This document shows positions 1-13,269 of a stretch of 64,000 nt of DNA, piece after piece; position 1 is the stretch's first letter, and every line of letters starts with the position of its first letter. Location of the stretch: assembly GCA_947095535.1 (NCBI GenBank), contig OX352774.1:74400416-74464415 (forward strand), given 5' to 3'. A model generated the notes under the pieces. It was not told the origin of the DNA and ran no database searches. It was given only the letters and a program-made list of their open reading frames with translations. The stretch comes from Poecilobothrus nobilitatus. Lineage: Eukaryota > Arthropoda > Insecta > Diptera > Dolichopodidae. A program made the translations under genes and the position numbers.

Positions 1-3000
1 ACATACAGCATCCAGTGAAACAAAATATGGAAGTAATTAAAACAGACGGATACGAATTTTTAAACTGATACTGTATAAATCAAGCTACAAATAAATTTTC
101 GGAAAGAAAATTTTTTCGAAAATACATATGTATGTACATTTATCCAAAGTGGATTTTATAAAAGAACGAACATTTGACTTTCGAAATTTGAAATTATTCA
201 ATTATGTCACCCGTGACAGACATACATACATATAGTATTGATACTATAGTATGGTAAATACTAGGTGTAAACTACGTACATATGTATGTGCCAGGTTTAT
301 AGTATCAATGCTGTAGTATTAGTACTAACTCTAAATATGATTGATATTTGAAAATTAATGAATTACAAAAAGACAAAATTAATTGTTAAAATGAGCATTG
401 AGCGATTCTTTCTTTTGTTACAGTGTATTAAATTGTAAATCTTAAATTTCTAATTACGTTTCACAATCTTTGTTCACAACATACCATTTTGATAAAATAA
501 AATTGGAATGAAAATGACCGGCAACAAAATTAAAGTTTCATTTAAAAATTTGTTGCGGCAACAAATTCTTTTCTCTATAATTAACTTCTTTGCTTGGTTA
601 GAATTTTCGTTTTTAGCCGAAAAAAAAGATATCTATAACCATATAAAATAGTTATAACAATCATTCTTTGACATTTAAAAAACATTCGTCAAGTAAAGTA
701 AGTAGTAGTATACGAGAGAGAGAGAGTGAGAGTACAAATCATATATTATCTATCATTAGTAATATGACGTTTTTCAAATAATTTGTTATGTTTTTTTACA
801 ATTAGCCAAAAAATATATTATAATCATATCGAAAACTTATCGAATATTTATGTGATAACTAAAATGGTAATGACTAATGAGTAATGACTATTAAAGCCTG
901 AGCGTGTGTTGCTGCAGATTATTGATTACATATTACCAGCCTAAGTGTTTAGAAGATTTACCGTTTGCATTTAAGATTGTTGAAGAGTTATTCATTCTGA
1001 ATTTTTAAAGTTTGTACAACTAATTAACTAATCACAATTTTTTATTGTACTTGTTATATAAAGGACATTAGTAAGTAGTATTTTATCATTTATATAATGC
1101 CAAATTTAAATTGTTGAAACGTCAAAACGTAGTTCGAACGCCATAGGAAAATCGATCGCCTTGTAAATATTGAAATAAATCTATGTATGTACATATGTAT
1201 GTATAATAGATTTATTTCAATATTTGAGATATTTTTTTATTTTTTCTTTTACTTAATTATATTAAGTTGAATACTAAATTTAATTAGTTTATTATGTCGT
1301 CAAAGATTTTCATTTGTTTATACCTACATTTTAAAATTTTTAAATATATTTTAAGAATTATCGGACCACCCCGCACAATTTCAAATTTAAATTTTACTGC
1401 TTTATCTAAACATATATTAAATTATTTAACCGCAAGTTGATTACATACATAATATATTATTTTTAATGGATTAATTTGGTTAAATTTACGAGTAATAAAA
1501 ATTTTTTTATCAAAAAAATAATAAAACAAAATGCATATATGTATTGTGTATTGTGTATAATTATATGTATGGATTGTTATATATATGTATGGACCCATAA
1601 AAAATTCTTGGAAAATAATTCCTTATTTAAATATCAAATTAAAGAAATTGTGTGGCGCTAGTGTCATTCTGTTTGTTAAATTAATATAAAAGATTATTTT
1701 AAATCATGAATTAATGTTAAAATTAATGGTATTATGTTTCATGCTATGTATTTATATAATAAAATTAAATTTAAAATTTTAGCATATAATATTTCATAGA
1801 AATTCAAAATAGACAAGATAACAGTGTAATTTTGTTAAGTTAAATATAAAAATTGTAATATGACACTTTAAAAATCAAAATTTTAATTTATATATATATA
1901 TATATATACATAAAAATTAAATGTATGTTTGCACATTTGGATTCTTTTCCTAAATATTCGTCTCATATTTTTTTCTCATGGTAAGATAACTAGTTATAGT
2001 ATGTTCACAAACTCCGAAATCGAGTTGATTATCATGTACAAAATCAAGTAAAATGTCAAGCGTTCACAGACCGTTTTTCAAAATCAAGAACGTAATTTGA
2101 CATATTTTTGTTTATATTATTGTTTCAAGTAAATAAAAAGTTAAAATATAAATAAAAAGTTAAAAGCTATTGTTAAAGTTAAGTTGTTGTTAAAAGTAAA
2201 TAAATAAAATAGTATTTGAAAAAATTTAAAATAGATTTGGAAATTAACAATTTAATGGATTTCTCATTCAAATTAAATTCTTTTTTATTTCTTTTTTCCA
2301 TTTTTATTTTCCATGTTTAACGAATAGAAGTGTCACTTACAATGGAATTTAATACCGAAATATTGACTTGAATTACGATCGAAAATGAATTACATATCAA
2401 TTTAAAAAATTATGTTGTTAGATTAGCAATAGTCTCTCAAAATTGTTAAGTTTCACTTATTTTTAATTATTTTCCAGCTAATGAGGTTTTAAATTTTCAT
2501 CTTACAGTCATAATGTAAAAATTGATCAATAATACTCCCAATTCATTCCTTTAATTATATTTTGCTCATATCATCGTTTTTCAGTTTTAATTTTTATAAT
2601 AATTCTTTTAAGTTTATTTGTGCCAATGATACCAATGCTCTAGATTCAATAGAATACCAATGAATTTTAGATATAAAAAGAAATGGTTATGTTATAATAT
2701 TATAATAGGAAAGAAATAAAAAAAGAAACGATTGATAATAATTATTTCTTCTTAGAATAATTCTTTTAATTTTTTCTTCAAAATCTTCTAAAAAACAATT
2801 ATCTGTCATAGTTTCTTCATTATCATTCTGATGTGCTTGATTTAAAACAAAATTAAATTAGAATTAAATCAAAAAATTTTGACGCTTGCAGTTTTCTCCT
2901 TAGTTGCCGAAAAAATACAAAATAAAATTGGAAAGAAAAAAAGAAAATTGATGAACAAAAAAATGATACGAAAAACTGTTTAAGAATTGATTTTTCGTTT

Positions 3001-5770
3001 ACGAAAATGAAATTCTATTTAGTTTTTTTCTCTACCCTCTTACAGGGCAAAAACTGCACTAATAATTTTTGGGATCATATATATGTTAAAACATATTTTA
3101 TTCGTTTTATGATTTCAGTATCAGGATAAATTTACTAATAATTTTGAAGATAATACCTATATTCTTGAGTAAAGAACGACCAATGCTATATTTTGGGTAC
3201 ATCTACAACTGAACTCGTAATTTTTGTTTGAGTTCGTTTGCCCCATTCGTCCCTTTGAGTGAAATTTTAAAGTTATTCAATACATCAGATAAAACATGAA
3301 AATTTTACTGTACTTATATACATATATAGAATTATTATATAAGATATATTTAATATTTATATAAGAATTTTAAAAATAACTGTACTACTTTTAATGTTCT
3401 TGAATGAACTTTTAGGGCAGTATGATGGCTCACATAAGTATTAGGTTTGATGGATATCAATTTTATGTTGCAATCGGTATAAAATAAAAAGATCTGCCAC
3501 TGGTATTTAGACCACTAATGTGTAATAAGTGGTCGTAATACCGCTAGAATTTAATTTATAATACAAATGACATTTGACATATGATAATTGACATTTTGTT
3601 AAAAAATAAAAATAAATAAATAATAATATCTGTTGAATATTTAATAACTTTTCATAAATAAAATAATTTTCATTCTGTTTTGATATAATATCAACGAAAA
3701 ACTAGTAGATACAGGAACCATGAAATGGGAGTGTTCAGAAATATAAATTTGATCTCAATGTCAATATATATAATTTCAAATTTAAATCATTAGGTGCAGT
3801 TCCAAATGTCATTGCTACAGAGGTGGTATTATTTGTAGGATAATATGTATCTGTACATAAACGGCTTCTTAATGTATAATAAAGTGTTATCTAGATTTTA
3901 AAGCGTTACAATTTAATAGTTTTATAACAGCAATCTAAAAAAAAATTAATTTTTAACTTATGAAATCTTATTATTTGCAGGTATTGGAATAATAAAAATA
4001 ATCGAAAAGAAAATGAAAAATCAAAGAAATTCATAAAAATTATAAACTAAAGAGAGAAAAAAAAAGTAACAAACAAAGAAAAATTAATTCCATTTTTATT
4101 TTTCATTTTGCAGCTATTTTTCACAGTAGTTGATTAGAACAGTCTTGCCAATCGTTTTTTGTAATTAATTTTTTTTAGCTCTTTTAAAAATGTTCTAAAC
4201 ATTCACGATGAATTGTGCGTTTTTTGAATTTATAACGAATTTATATCTGTAAATTAAAATTAAAATAGAAAAACAAAAAGAAAAATAAACAAAAATAGAA
4301 CGAAATACATAGAAAGCGAAAAATTAAATAGGTTATATTTATGACACATTTTAAAAGTCATTTAAATTAAAATCAAAATAAAATTAAATAATGATTATTT
4401 TCACCTTTTGTTTTTAAATTAAAGGAAATTTCAACAAAAAAATTTCAATTATTTTTAAATAAAAATTTTACCAAATTCATTGTCGATTTAGGTTAAAATT
4501 AAAATAAGAAAAAATTAGAATAACCAAAAACTTGATATAAAACTTAGATATAATGTTTGAATAGCGTGCATAAATTCCACCATAAAAGAAATTTATTTTT
4601 AATTCAATTTTTAAATGAGAACTACTGCTTAAATTTCGAGATGTACTAATACTGAAATTGTAATAAATTAATTGTATAGCAATTATAAGAATTTTATTAC
4701 TTTTGATGATAAAACATGTGAGATAATATGGAAAAAAGTTAAACAGGCCAAATAAAGAATAATAGGAAAGAAATACAAGCTAAATCATAGCCTTACAGCA
4801 TTTAATTTTGATTTTATTTTGAATTGAAAATAAATTTGAAAATAAATTTATGTAAGGTAAATCAACAACATTTAAAGAGAAAGAAACAGAAACTATCTAA
4901 AAATAGGGATATAGGGATGAAACAAAAAAAAGGAACAACTTTAATGAAAGATTGTTTCACAGCAATTTCTTCTCAACGATTTTCAGAGAAAATGATTGCA
5001 TTTTATAACAAAAACAAAGGGTTGTTATTACTTTAGAGACGATCATTAAATGATGAATGATAATTGAAATACAATCATCAGGTTTGCAAGAAAACTTTAT
5101 CTGAAATTCAAAGAAAAAATAATGTAAAATGTTAAATTATTTTTTATTATGGCAATGCAAGCTCCCACACCAACATGATAATAAATACAAAAAGGAAAAT
5201 TTGACTAATCAAAATGTAAAATTAATGTCTTATTCTGACCCACCCACATTCAAAGGGAAAATGGGCCTAAACATTTATATTTAAAATAATTTTTTTTTAA
5301 ATATATATTCTGTACCTAAAAGTTACTGTTTTAAGTTAAAATAACTTTTTTTTTGTTTTTATAATAAATAGGATAGCCTACGATATTTTTTTTTTATACA
5401 AAATTAAGTCAAATCTTTTTTAAAATGTAATTTTGAATATATCGCTTCTATTCAAAAAAAAAAAAATGGTATGAAAAATATTTTTATTTTTAATTAAAAA
5501 TGGAGAAAATTAAAATCAAAAAATGAAGTGTCTTGAAAAGAAGCAATTTATTTCCTAGATAAACTTTAATAAATTCAGATGTTTATTTGCTTCTATTCTT
5601 TTGAGAGTTTTGGAAGTTATACAGCTACACCGTTAAGATTTCACTTATACATCACTTTCAAATTACAAAATTTCTATTGTCCAATCCAACACTGCTATTA
5701 TTTTATTATCCTTATAATAAACAAACGAAATAAAAATAGAGTAGAAAGAATATAGGCTTTTCGGATATTA
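1..5770. other. AT-rich spacer without recognisable gene
   Basis: Very AT-rich sequence with frequent A and T runs, a GA run near 715-735, a TA run near 1891-1912 and several TATG/CATA tracts. The longest open frames (61 and 70 codons, near 1476 and 4824) are lysine, isoleucine and asparagine rich and match nothing I recognise, so I read them as chance. A short hairpin (listed separately) is the only structure noted. Confidence 0.6.
1165..1225. repeat. 20-bp perfect inverted repeat around a TATG tract
   Basis: Positions 1165-1184 and 1206-1225 are exact reverse complements. The 21-nt loop is an ATGT/ACAT microsatellite. It could form a cruciform or be the core of a small foldback element. 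No target duplication was identified. Confidence 0.8.
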
Positions 5771-5772
5771 TA

Positions 5773-7067
5773 AAGGGTGTTTAAAATTGAGGTATCATTT
5801 TGATTTTGCCGCCATTTTTTTTCTACCTGTAATTTTTACACGAGGTTTCTTTAGGTATATTCTAAATACATTCCGGTTAGTTAATATGGAACGTTACACG
5901 AAGGAACAACGTGTTTTTGCTATTACAACATTTTTTGAAAATGGTAAAAGTTTTCAAGATGTAATTAGGAAATTTCGAACAAAATTTGGTAGAGAAAATG
6001 CTCCAACAAATCGTGCCATCAAGCTAATGGTTGATAAATTTCTAGAAGCTGGATCTGTTCTTGATAACAGAGACAACATTTATCAACGTAGTGGCCGTTC
6101 AACCGAGAATGTAGTAGCTGTCAGCAGAAGTGTTGAAGAAGATCCAAAAACTTCCATTCGTCATCGTTCGCAGCAATTAAACATCAAACCATCCACATTA
6201 TTCAACATTTTGCATCGTGATCTCCATTTAAAGGCTTATAAGATCCAGCTGACGCAAGAATTAAAACCAACTGACCATGCATTACGTCGGCAATTCGTTT
6301 CTTGGGCAATCGGGCAAAACAAGAAGAAAATGAGAACTTTTTTAACAAAATAATCTTCACCGACAAAGCTCATTTCCAGCTCAATGGCTACGTCAATAAA
6401 CAGAATTGCCGCATTTTGGGTGAAGAGAATCCAAGGGTTATCTTAGAGCAACCAGTACATCCATAAAAAGTTGCGGTTTGGTGTGGTTTGTGGTCAGGAA
6501 GAATTATCGGACCATATTTTTTTGAAAACGCAAATGGAAATGCGATTACGATCAATGGAAATCCAAACAGAGAGATGATCCGAAGCTTTTTGTGGCGGAA
6601 AATTGATGATTTGGACGTAGAGAATATGTGGTTTCAACAGGACGGTGCCATTTGCCACACAGAAAGAGAAACAATGGATCTTTTGAAGGAAAAGTTCGAA
6701 GATCGCATTATTTCTCGTAGAGGAGGAGTGATGTGGCCACCAAGATCGTGCGATTTGACACCGTTGGATTTTTTTTTGTGGGGTTTTGTGAAATCGAAAG
6801 TGTATAGCAATAATCCCACAACAATTCAAGAGCTTAAAAACAACATTATCGAGCAGATTTCAAACATTGAGAACAGTTTATTGAACAACGTGATTCAGAA
6901 TTTTGGTAAAAGATTGGAAGCCTGTCGAAGTAGTAGAGGAGGCATAATTTTTCATTATTAACCGGAACCTATTTGTAATAAATTAAAATAAAAATATATT
7001 TAATATTTCAAAAAAAAAAGTCTTTTTTTATTAAAATTAAAATGATACCTCAATTTTGAACACCCTT
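5773..7067 (+). mobile_element. DD41D-type IS630/Tc1/mariner DNA transposon, full length
   Basis: A 1295-bp element bounded by terminal inverted repeats of 34 bp (5773-5806 and 7034-7067) that differ at two positions by eye. A TA dinucleotide flanks each end (5771-5772 and 7068-7069), the target duplication of the Tc1/mariner superfamily. It encodes one transposase (listed separately). The second and third catalytic aspartates are separated by 41 residues, the signature of the DD41D group (rosa/Visitor-like). Ends are well preserved while the coding frame has one frameshift and one stop, so this copy is probably inactive but could be moved by an enzyme supplied elsewhere. Confidence 0.93.
5886..6961 (+). 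pseudogene. DD41D mariner-like transposase, broken by frameshift and stop
   Basis: Encodes a cut-and-paste transposase that would bind the terminal repeats and excise the element. I chose the ATG at 5886 because the protein from there starts MERYTKEQR, a typical family start, while the upstream frame lies in the terminal repeat and leader. Residues about 1-60 form a helix-turn-helix region and about 65-140 a second DNA-binding part. The first frame closes at 6353 after a frameshift somewhere near 6303-6340. In the shifted frame the catalytic core follows: FTDKAHF (Asp codon 6362-6364), an in-frame TAA at 6464-6466, QDGAICHT (Asp 6641-6643) and PLDFFLWG (Asp 6767-6769). Spacing is 92 residues, then 41. 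The usual Glu after the first Asp is Lys here. The protein ends SRGGIIFHY at 6961. Family call is firm; this copy is inactive. Confidence 0.92.
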
Positions 7068-7069
7068 TA

Positions 7070-8588
7070 GTATCAAAAATGAAGGAATTTCATTTTATTA
7101 TCTTTATATTAACTTATAACTGAAATTTTTAAGCTAAAATATTAATAACAAGTGAATTAATTCACAATTCTGAGAATCTTTTGTTTTTTTTAATTACAAA
7201 ATGAAACAACAAAATTTTAGTTAATATTTTCCGTATTAATCTGATTTCCTTATTGTTGTAATATTTTTATTGTGTTGACTTGTTATAAAATATTATTTTT
7301 TTTATTGTATAGCCTATATCCTATGTGTAATATTAAATAATTATATTATATTAAAAATATCTTTATATTATTATCTTTTAGAATTTTATGATTACATTAA
7401 ATCCAATAAGTATATATTTATATATAATTAATATTTCTCTCATAATGTTAATAAATTCTCATGAAATAAATACTCATAAACCAATAAAACAAATTTCAGT
7501 AGATTTTATTTTCTATTATGTTTTTTTTTTTTTTTAATCTGAATTATATAAAGAAAACCAGAAATTCAAATCTTTTTGGTCTTTTCATTATAATATATGA
7601 GTATAATATAAAGACCGAACAAACAATCATTCACTAATTATACTTCAGATCAAATTAAAAGTGTTGTAATTCAGTATACTGATTTTATTATCATTAATAT
7701 TACAATATATATATACATACATATATACATACATGTAATTCTAAATTCATGTCATTTCCAAAAAAAAAAAAAAAGAAAATCTTTCCTTCTATCATTCAAT
7801 TTTCACAACATGTATTAAAAACCACAAGATGTTCTAAAATAAAAAAAATAAATCTAATTCACACATACAAACACACACATTTTAAAACAAGAAACAAAAT
7901 AGGTACGTATATAAAGTATAGAAACTCCCTTCCCACGGTTTTAACACAAAAAAAAAAAACTGTTTCTATTGCTTTGTTCTAATTAGAATAATCGACCCTA
8001 ATTATCACTTCATTATATTTCAATCCAATTTCAACCGCACAACAATAAAGCAAAAAAACCATAAGAAATGAAAATTTTCCAAAAAAAAAAAAAAAAACCA
8101 AAAACTGAAATAATATTCAGAAAAAAATTTCTTAAAATCTCAAAATCTCAATCATCATCAAATTAACATTCACCATAAAGTCCAAATAACCTTTCATATA
8201 AACTCACCGCTATTTATTCAAGTTTTATTTGTTTTTTTTTGGTTTTTGTTGGTGCTTTTTTTTTTGTGTTATTTCAAGATTTTATTTTCAAATGATTCTG
8301 AGGATCATTTCATAGAACTCTGTGACTTCTGATTCCTAATTAGAACTTCTATACTTGAATTTTCTTGTACGCTTATTGGTTGTTCGGTTGTTTTGAATTT
8401 TGTGAAGAGATGGATGAGATGGATGAAAAAATATGAAAGAAAAAAAATATTTTCTAAAACAATAAACAATAATGCGTCAAATGCAATCGGATTTAATTTG
8501 TATTGTATTTGAATTAAGTATTTATATAATATAGAAATATATATACATAGATATATATATATATTTTTTGTTTTTTATGAATTATATC
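7070..8588. other. AT-rich spacer
   Basis: No gene seen. Contains many homopolymer runs and TA/TACA microsatellites (near 7703-7735 and 8535-8565). The 77-codon open frame near 7749 is lysine-rich low-complexity sequence beginning in an A run and is not supported as a gene. Confidence 0.6.
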
Positions 8589-8590
8589 TA

Positions 8591-9517
8591 TAGGGTTTTC
8601 CAATTGGAGTGGTATGATTTCTTTTCAAAAAAAAAAACACACTAATTGTTAAGGAAATTCAAATGTTTTTTATTTAATGTGAAGTACAATCGACTCAATT
8701 AAGTTCTGAATAAAAACATCATTCAAATGGCCTCCACGACTTCTTTTGCAGGAACGAATTCGATGAACCCAATTTTCGAGCACTTTTTCCACTAAATCAA
8801 GTCGTATGTCATGAATAGCACGTTCAATATTGATTTCTAAAGCTTGAAGAGAGTCTGATTTATTGCTAAAGACGAATGACTTCAAATAACCCCACAAAAA
8901 ATAGTCTAATGGTGTTAAATCACAACTTCTTTGAGGCCATTCAATGTCACAATTTCTTGAAATAATCGAATCTCCAAACTTTTCTCGGAATAATTCGGTT
9001 GTTGCACGTGCTGTGTGGCACGTATCCCCGTCTTGTTAGAACCACATGTTGTCAAGATCAATTTCTTCCAATTTCGGCCATAAAAAGTTGGTTATCATCG
9101 ATCTCTACTGCTGATAACACCGTTACATTGACTGTAACGGTGTTACCAGCTTCATTTCGAAAGAAGTACGGACCGATGATTCCACCAGACCAAAAACCAC
9201 ATCAAACTGTCAATTTAGGTGAATGTAATGGTTGTTCATGAATAATTTGTGGATTTTCTTCGCACCAGAATCGACAGTTTTGTTTATTTATCGCACCACT
9301 CGGATAAAGGTGAGTCTCATCGGAGAAGATGATTTTCCTAAAAAAAATCGTTATCGTTTTCAAGTTGTTCCAAGACAAAATCAAAAAATTCACGATGGTC
9401 CTTGATGAAATTGTAAACATTACCGAATACAAAGAAAAAAAAAAGACAGATCATGACATACTACAAATAGCCGAAACGTCACTTAGAACTCATATCACTC
9501 AAATTGGAAAACCCCTT
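8591..9517 (-). mobile_element. DD41D-type mariner element, internally deleted
   Basis: About 927 bp, with inverted ends sharing GGGTTTTCCAATT and a further GAGTG.TATGA block, flanked by TA at 8589-8590 and 9518-9519. The ends differ from those of the copy at 5773-7067, so this is a separate subfamily. It is roughly 370 bp shorter than that copy. The missing part is the N-terminal half of the transposase, consistent with an internal deletion that keeps both ends, as is common for non-autonomous derivatives. Confidence 0.88.
8670..9408 (-). pseudogene. DD41D transposase remnant lacking the N-terminal domain
   Basis: Read on the minus strand, recognisable sequence begins near 9408 with a block like DFVLEQLENDNDFF. 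A shift within a T/A run then leads to KIIFSDETHLYPSG (first catalytic Asp), INKQNCRFWCEENP and VWCGFWSGGIIGPYFF. The QDG block is preceded by an in-frame TAA, and the core ends PLDYFLWGYLK, again 41 residues after the QDG Asp. The C-terminus carries the GGHLND signature. Both DNA-binding motifs are absent, so even repaired frames could not make a full enzyme. Codons at about 9114-9144 have been turned into a short perfect hairpin (see findings). Confidence 0.9.
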
Positions 9518-9519
9518 TA

Positions 9520-10764
9520 TATGAAAAGAAATGAATAAAATGTATTTGTGAATTGGAACTGATTGAATTTTTTAAAGAGTAAAATATCTTAATTTTATAA
9601 CTAACTAGCTGGATATTTATTAGTTTTAAAAGCATCATTGATTCAAAGATAGATACATTTGAGGTGATTTGTGATGTTGAAATTTTTTTTTGTGATGTTA
9701 TTATATAATAAACTAAAAAGTAATTTAACAAAATGTTCAATTGAGTATCCAAATCATGTAATACCAATAAAAACAGACTATTAAATTAAACATTCTTTAT
9801 TAATGTTTGTTTTTTTTTTATGATATGTTCTATAATGTTTTGTTACGTTTACAGCATATAAATTTATGTAAAATTTTATGTTTTGTACTTGGAAAATATA
9901 AATATGAAAAAATCTTTTTTAAAAATAAGAAACAAAAAAAATCAAATGAATTAATAAATATTAGGATTAAATGAAGAGATTTACAAAAACAAAACAAAAA
10001 AAAAAAATTACTTTAAATATATATAAAAACTACATAAATAAAAGAAAACATTGTTATATACTTAGATAATATAAAAAAAAGAGTTATTTTGTTTAAAGAT
10101 CATTAAATTCTAACTGTCATAGAAAAATGTAGGTTTTTCAATATTAAGTAAATCACCTAAATGCATACATAATATACATTTAATATTAGTAAGATTGCCA
10201 GATTATCTTCTTATAAAAGAATACATAAAATTTTATTATCTACATGAAAAAACAACAAAGTTTCAAATCGAATTTTCAATGTTCAAATATTAGAATTTGT
10301 TAAAAATCTTTAATTTTTAGCTAAAATGCTCGTAAATCATTTGTGCCTACAGCTGGTATAAAGTTTCATTTTAATTTGAAAAATAGTTGATAAGAAAGAA
10401 ATTTATTATTGAAAAATACATTTTACATTTAAGATTTAAAGTTTTTGCAAAGTTTTGCATCACAAACAACTGCAAGAGTGCGTTTTGTTTCTTATTCTGA
10501 GTAGAGTTTATGCTGTTATAGGATTAACTACCACACTCACATGCAGAATTAAAGAAATAAAGAAATAAAGTTAACTCTAAAGTTAAATAATGGTAGTTAA
10601 TATGTGGTGGATGACTTTAATTCCTTTTGAATTGGAATTAAGATCCAAACTATTTTTTGTTATTAAAAGAAGAGAGTAATAGAATATGTACAGTTAGCGC
10701 ATTAGGACGGATTTTAGAGTTTTGGATAAAAATTGAAGTATCCCCTTTTTCCAGAAAATTTACT
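9520..10764. other. AT-rich spacer
   Basis: No gene or element recognised. Open frames near 9329 and 9495 are antisense or edge artefacts of the transposon. A/T runs and a short AAAGAAAT duplication near 10550 were seen. The last 80 bases belong to the foldback repeat family described next. Confidence 0.55.
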
Positions 10765-10894
10765 AATATTTAGATTTATGCATATGCGAGTTTTGAATTA
10801 GGAGGATTATGTAAATATTCTGGAAAAAGCGTATAACCCTGATATTGTAACCTCTCCTAATTTAGAAACTCGCATATGCATAAATCTAAATATT
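10765..10894. repeat. Foldback repeat with ~41-bp arms
   Basis: Positions 10765-10805 and 10851-10894 are near-perfect reverse complements (shared core CGCATATGCATAAATCTAAA) with a loop of about 45 bp. Flanking and internal text (ATTAGGAGG, TTTTAGAGTT, TTCCAGAAAAT or TTCTGGAAAAA) recurs at 61915-62110, so this is a member of a dispersed family. No target duplication or coding capacity was found. Confidence 0.82.
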
Positions 10895-10909
10895 CTGTAA
10901 AAGGCGGGC

Positions 10910-13264
10910 TTTATTTCTTCGAGCGTTCTGTCACTGTACCATTTAAACTGTCAAAATTAGATTGGAATATTTTCTTATTTTTAATTTTAAAAATTATTAT
11001 AAGTTCAATTAAACGATTTTGTTTACAATTATTTTAATATGCGCCTAAGTTTATAATATTAAAATTTGAAATAAATAAACAATAATGACACTTCATAAGA
11101 TTTTGACATTTGTAACACTCCTTAATTCTCCTCAAGAGTAGGATTTAAAAAATTATATCTATTAACTCGATTTTGGTGTTTCAAAATATATTTATGACGT
11201 CACAGAATTTATTTTACTCTACTGTAACACGGATTAGGCTAATTAAATTTGTTTTTATGTAATAAGAAACACACATAATAAAAATCTTAGAATTTGAATA
11301 AACACGATGTAGAAGAATATTAATTTAAGTAAATTACCTTGCCACAAAAATCAATTTTTCAATATGAAAAAGTAAGAATCAGAGAGTTAATAAGAAAGCT
11401 AAAAAAAAAACTGGAAACTGTTAAGAGTAACAAACCCAAAAAAATAAAAAGACTTAAGTAAAATGATTCACAACTAACTTATTCGACTTGGAAAGAAGAA
11501 ATCTTAATGTTAAATAGTTCAATATAACGATTCACAGTTTCCTTAAACTTCATTGGATGTCATTACCTTTTTTTTTTCTTCTTTCCACTCATCTAGCAGG
11601 AAGCATAGGAGCATAGACTTACTAAGTTAATCCATATTCATATTTGACTAAACTTTCATTAGAAAAAATCTATTATTATATTTTATTAATTTATATATGT
11701 AGAAAGATAGGCGCGTTTTGAAAGCGAAATATCTCTAATTAAAAGCCTGTGTCTTAATTAAGTACTGACAGTACTGGCTGGATGAATGTGATCATCTAAG
11801 TGAACCTATAACATTGTGATGACATTTTTTTATGATTTTGTTAAGAACTAAAATATTTTATAGATGTAGAATTTTTAAAATAATATAGAAATTTATGTCT
11901 TTATTTTTATTCTCATAAGCATTCCTTTTTGAAAATTTTAAGATAGAACGCAAATGTCATAAATTTCAAAAGAAAAAAAAAAAATAAAAAAAACATAAAT
12001 TAAAATACTTAAATAAATAATACTTTAATAAATATTCTTATGAATAAATGATTTTTATTTATGAATAAAATATTTTAAACATTTAAGGAAAAGTCTAGTT
12101 TTACATTATTATTATGACTATTATTATGAAAAATCTGATTATTTGTTTGACACTGTCATAAAAAAATGTTAAATAAAGATAATTTAAAAACATGCATGGG
12201 ATGACGTAAACATTTAATAAAACAAAGAAAAACAAATGACAATAAAATGACAGTTAACATGATTTATACTATAGAAATCCGGATACATATGTGTGAATTT
12301 ATTAACGGAGATAAAACAAAAAAAAAAAATTTAATTTTGGTTCATCTTATTAACCCATTGAGTCATATTTAAGTTTTTTTTTCTAATTTCATTTTTTCAT
12401 TCTTGCGGGCAATAGAGTTATAGATTTTTTTAAAAAATTAACTCAGATATGGTAAAAATCTGTTTGAATATTGATGAAATATTGATGAAAATTTACTTAA
12501 GAATGTGAACAGAATCAAAAATGTATGCATATAAAAGAAAAACCAAAATTTAAAATGAAATTTTTAAAATTTATTTAAACACTCAGGAAAAAAAAAAAAA
12601 CAAAAATTATTTTTGCCTTTAATTTAACAAATAATAAAATTCGAATGTTAAAAATTTAATCAAAATAAAATAATAAAAAATCAAATAAATATCAAACCAA
12701 AAAGTGATTTCTTTTATTTCCTACAAACATTTATGATGAGAAATAAAAAACCAAAAAAAAAAAAACAGAAATTACCTACATAAAAATCAAGAACAAACTA
12801 TAATAGAATATCTTTAGATATTTCGTTTCTTAAGAAAAAAAAAAAATAAATATCTTCAGTTCTTTAAAAAAAAAAAAAAAACTTAGAAATAACAATTTCA
12901 AGGCAAGTTTATTAGTTCGTAAAAAAAATTTAAATCACAACTAAATATTAATATGGAAGTTTTCTTTATTATGTAATATGTATGTATGTGTGTATGGGAA
13001 TTATTATGGTAAGTTCATATGACTAATAAAAATCCAAAATTTTATTTTAAATTTCACATGGAAATTAATTTTTTTTTTAAATTTCTTCTACAATCAAAGT
13101 TAGGAAATAGTTAAAGGTTTTTGGTCTAAGTCTTTATTTAAAAAAAAAAAAAAAACTATACATACTTATCTCTAGATCTTAGAGTATATCTAAATATTTA
13201 TTAGTCAACAACCCTTTTAAAATTTTTAAATACATTCGATTGAAAATAAAAATTTAAATACATT
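10910..13264. other. AT-rich spacer
   Basis: No gene seen. Long A and T runs dominate, and TAAATAATAC-like and TTATTATGA-like short repeats occur near 12000-12130. Nothing resembles a splice-bounded coding exon to me. Confidence 0.5.
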
Positions 13265-13269
13265 AGATT

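Noticed and set aside
6494..6829. Minus-strand frames within the first transposon
   Set aside because: Antisense shadows of the transposase catalytic domain.
9114..9144. Rho-independent terminator or regulatory stem-loop
   Set aside because: The hairpin lies within transposase coding sequence of a eukaryotic element and has no T run; better explained by template switching.
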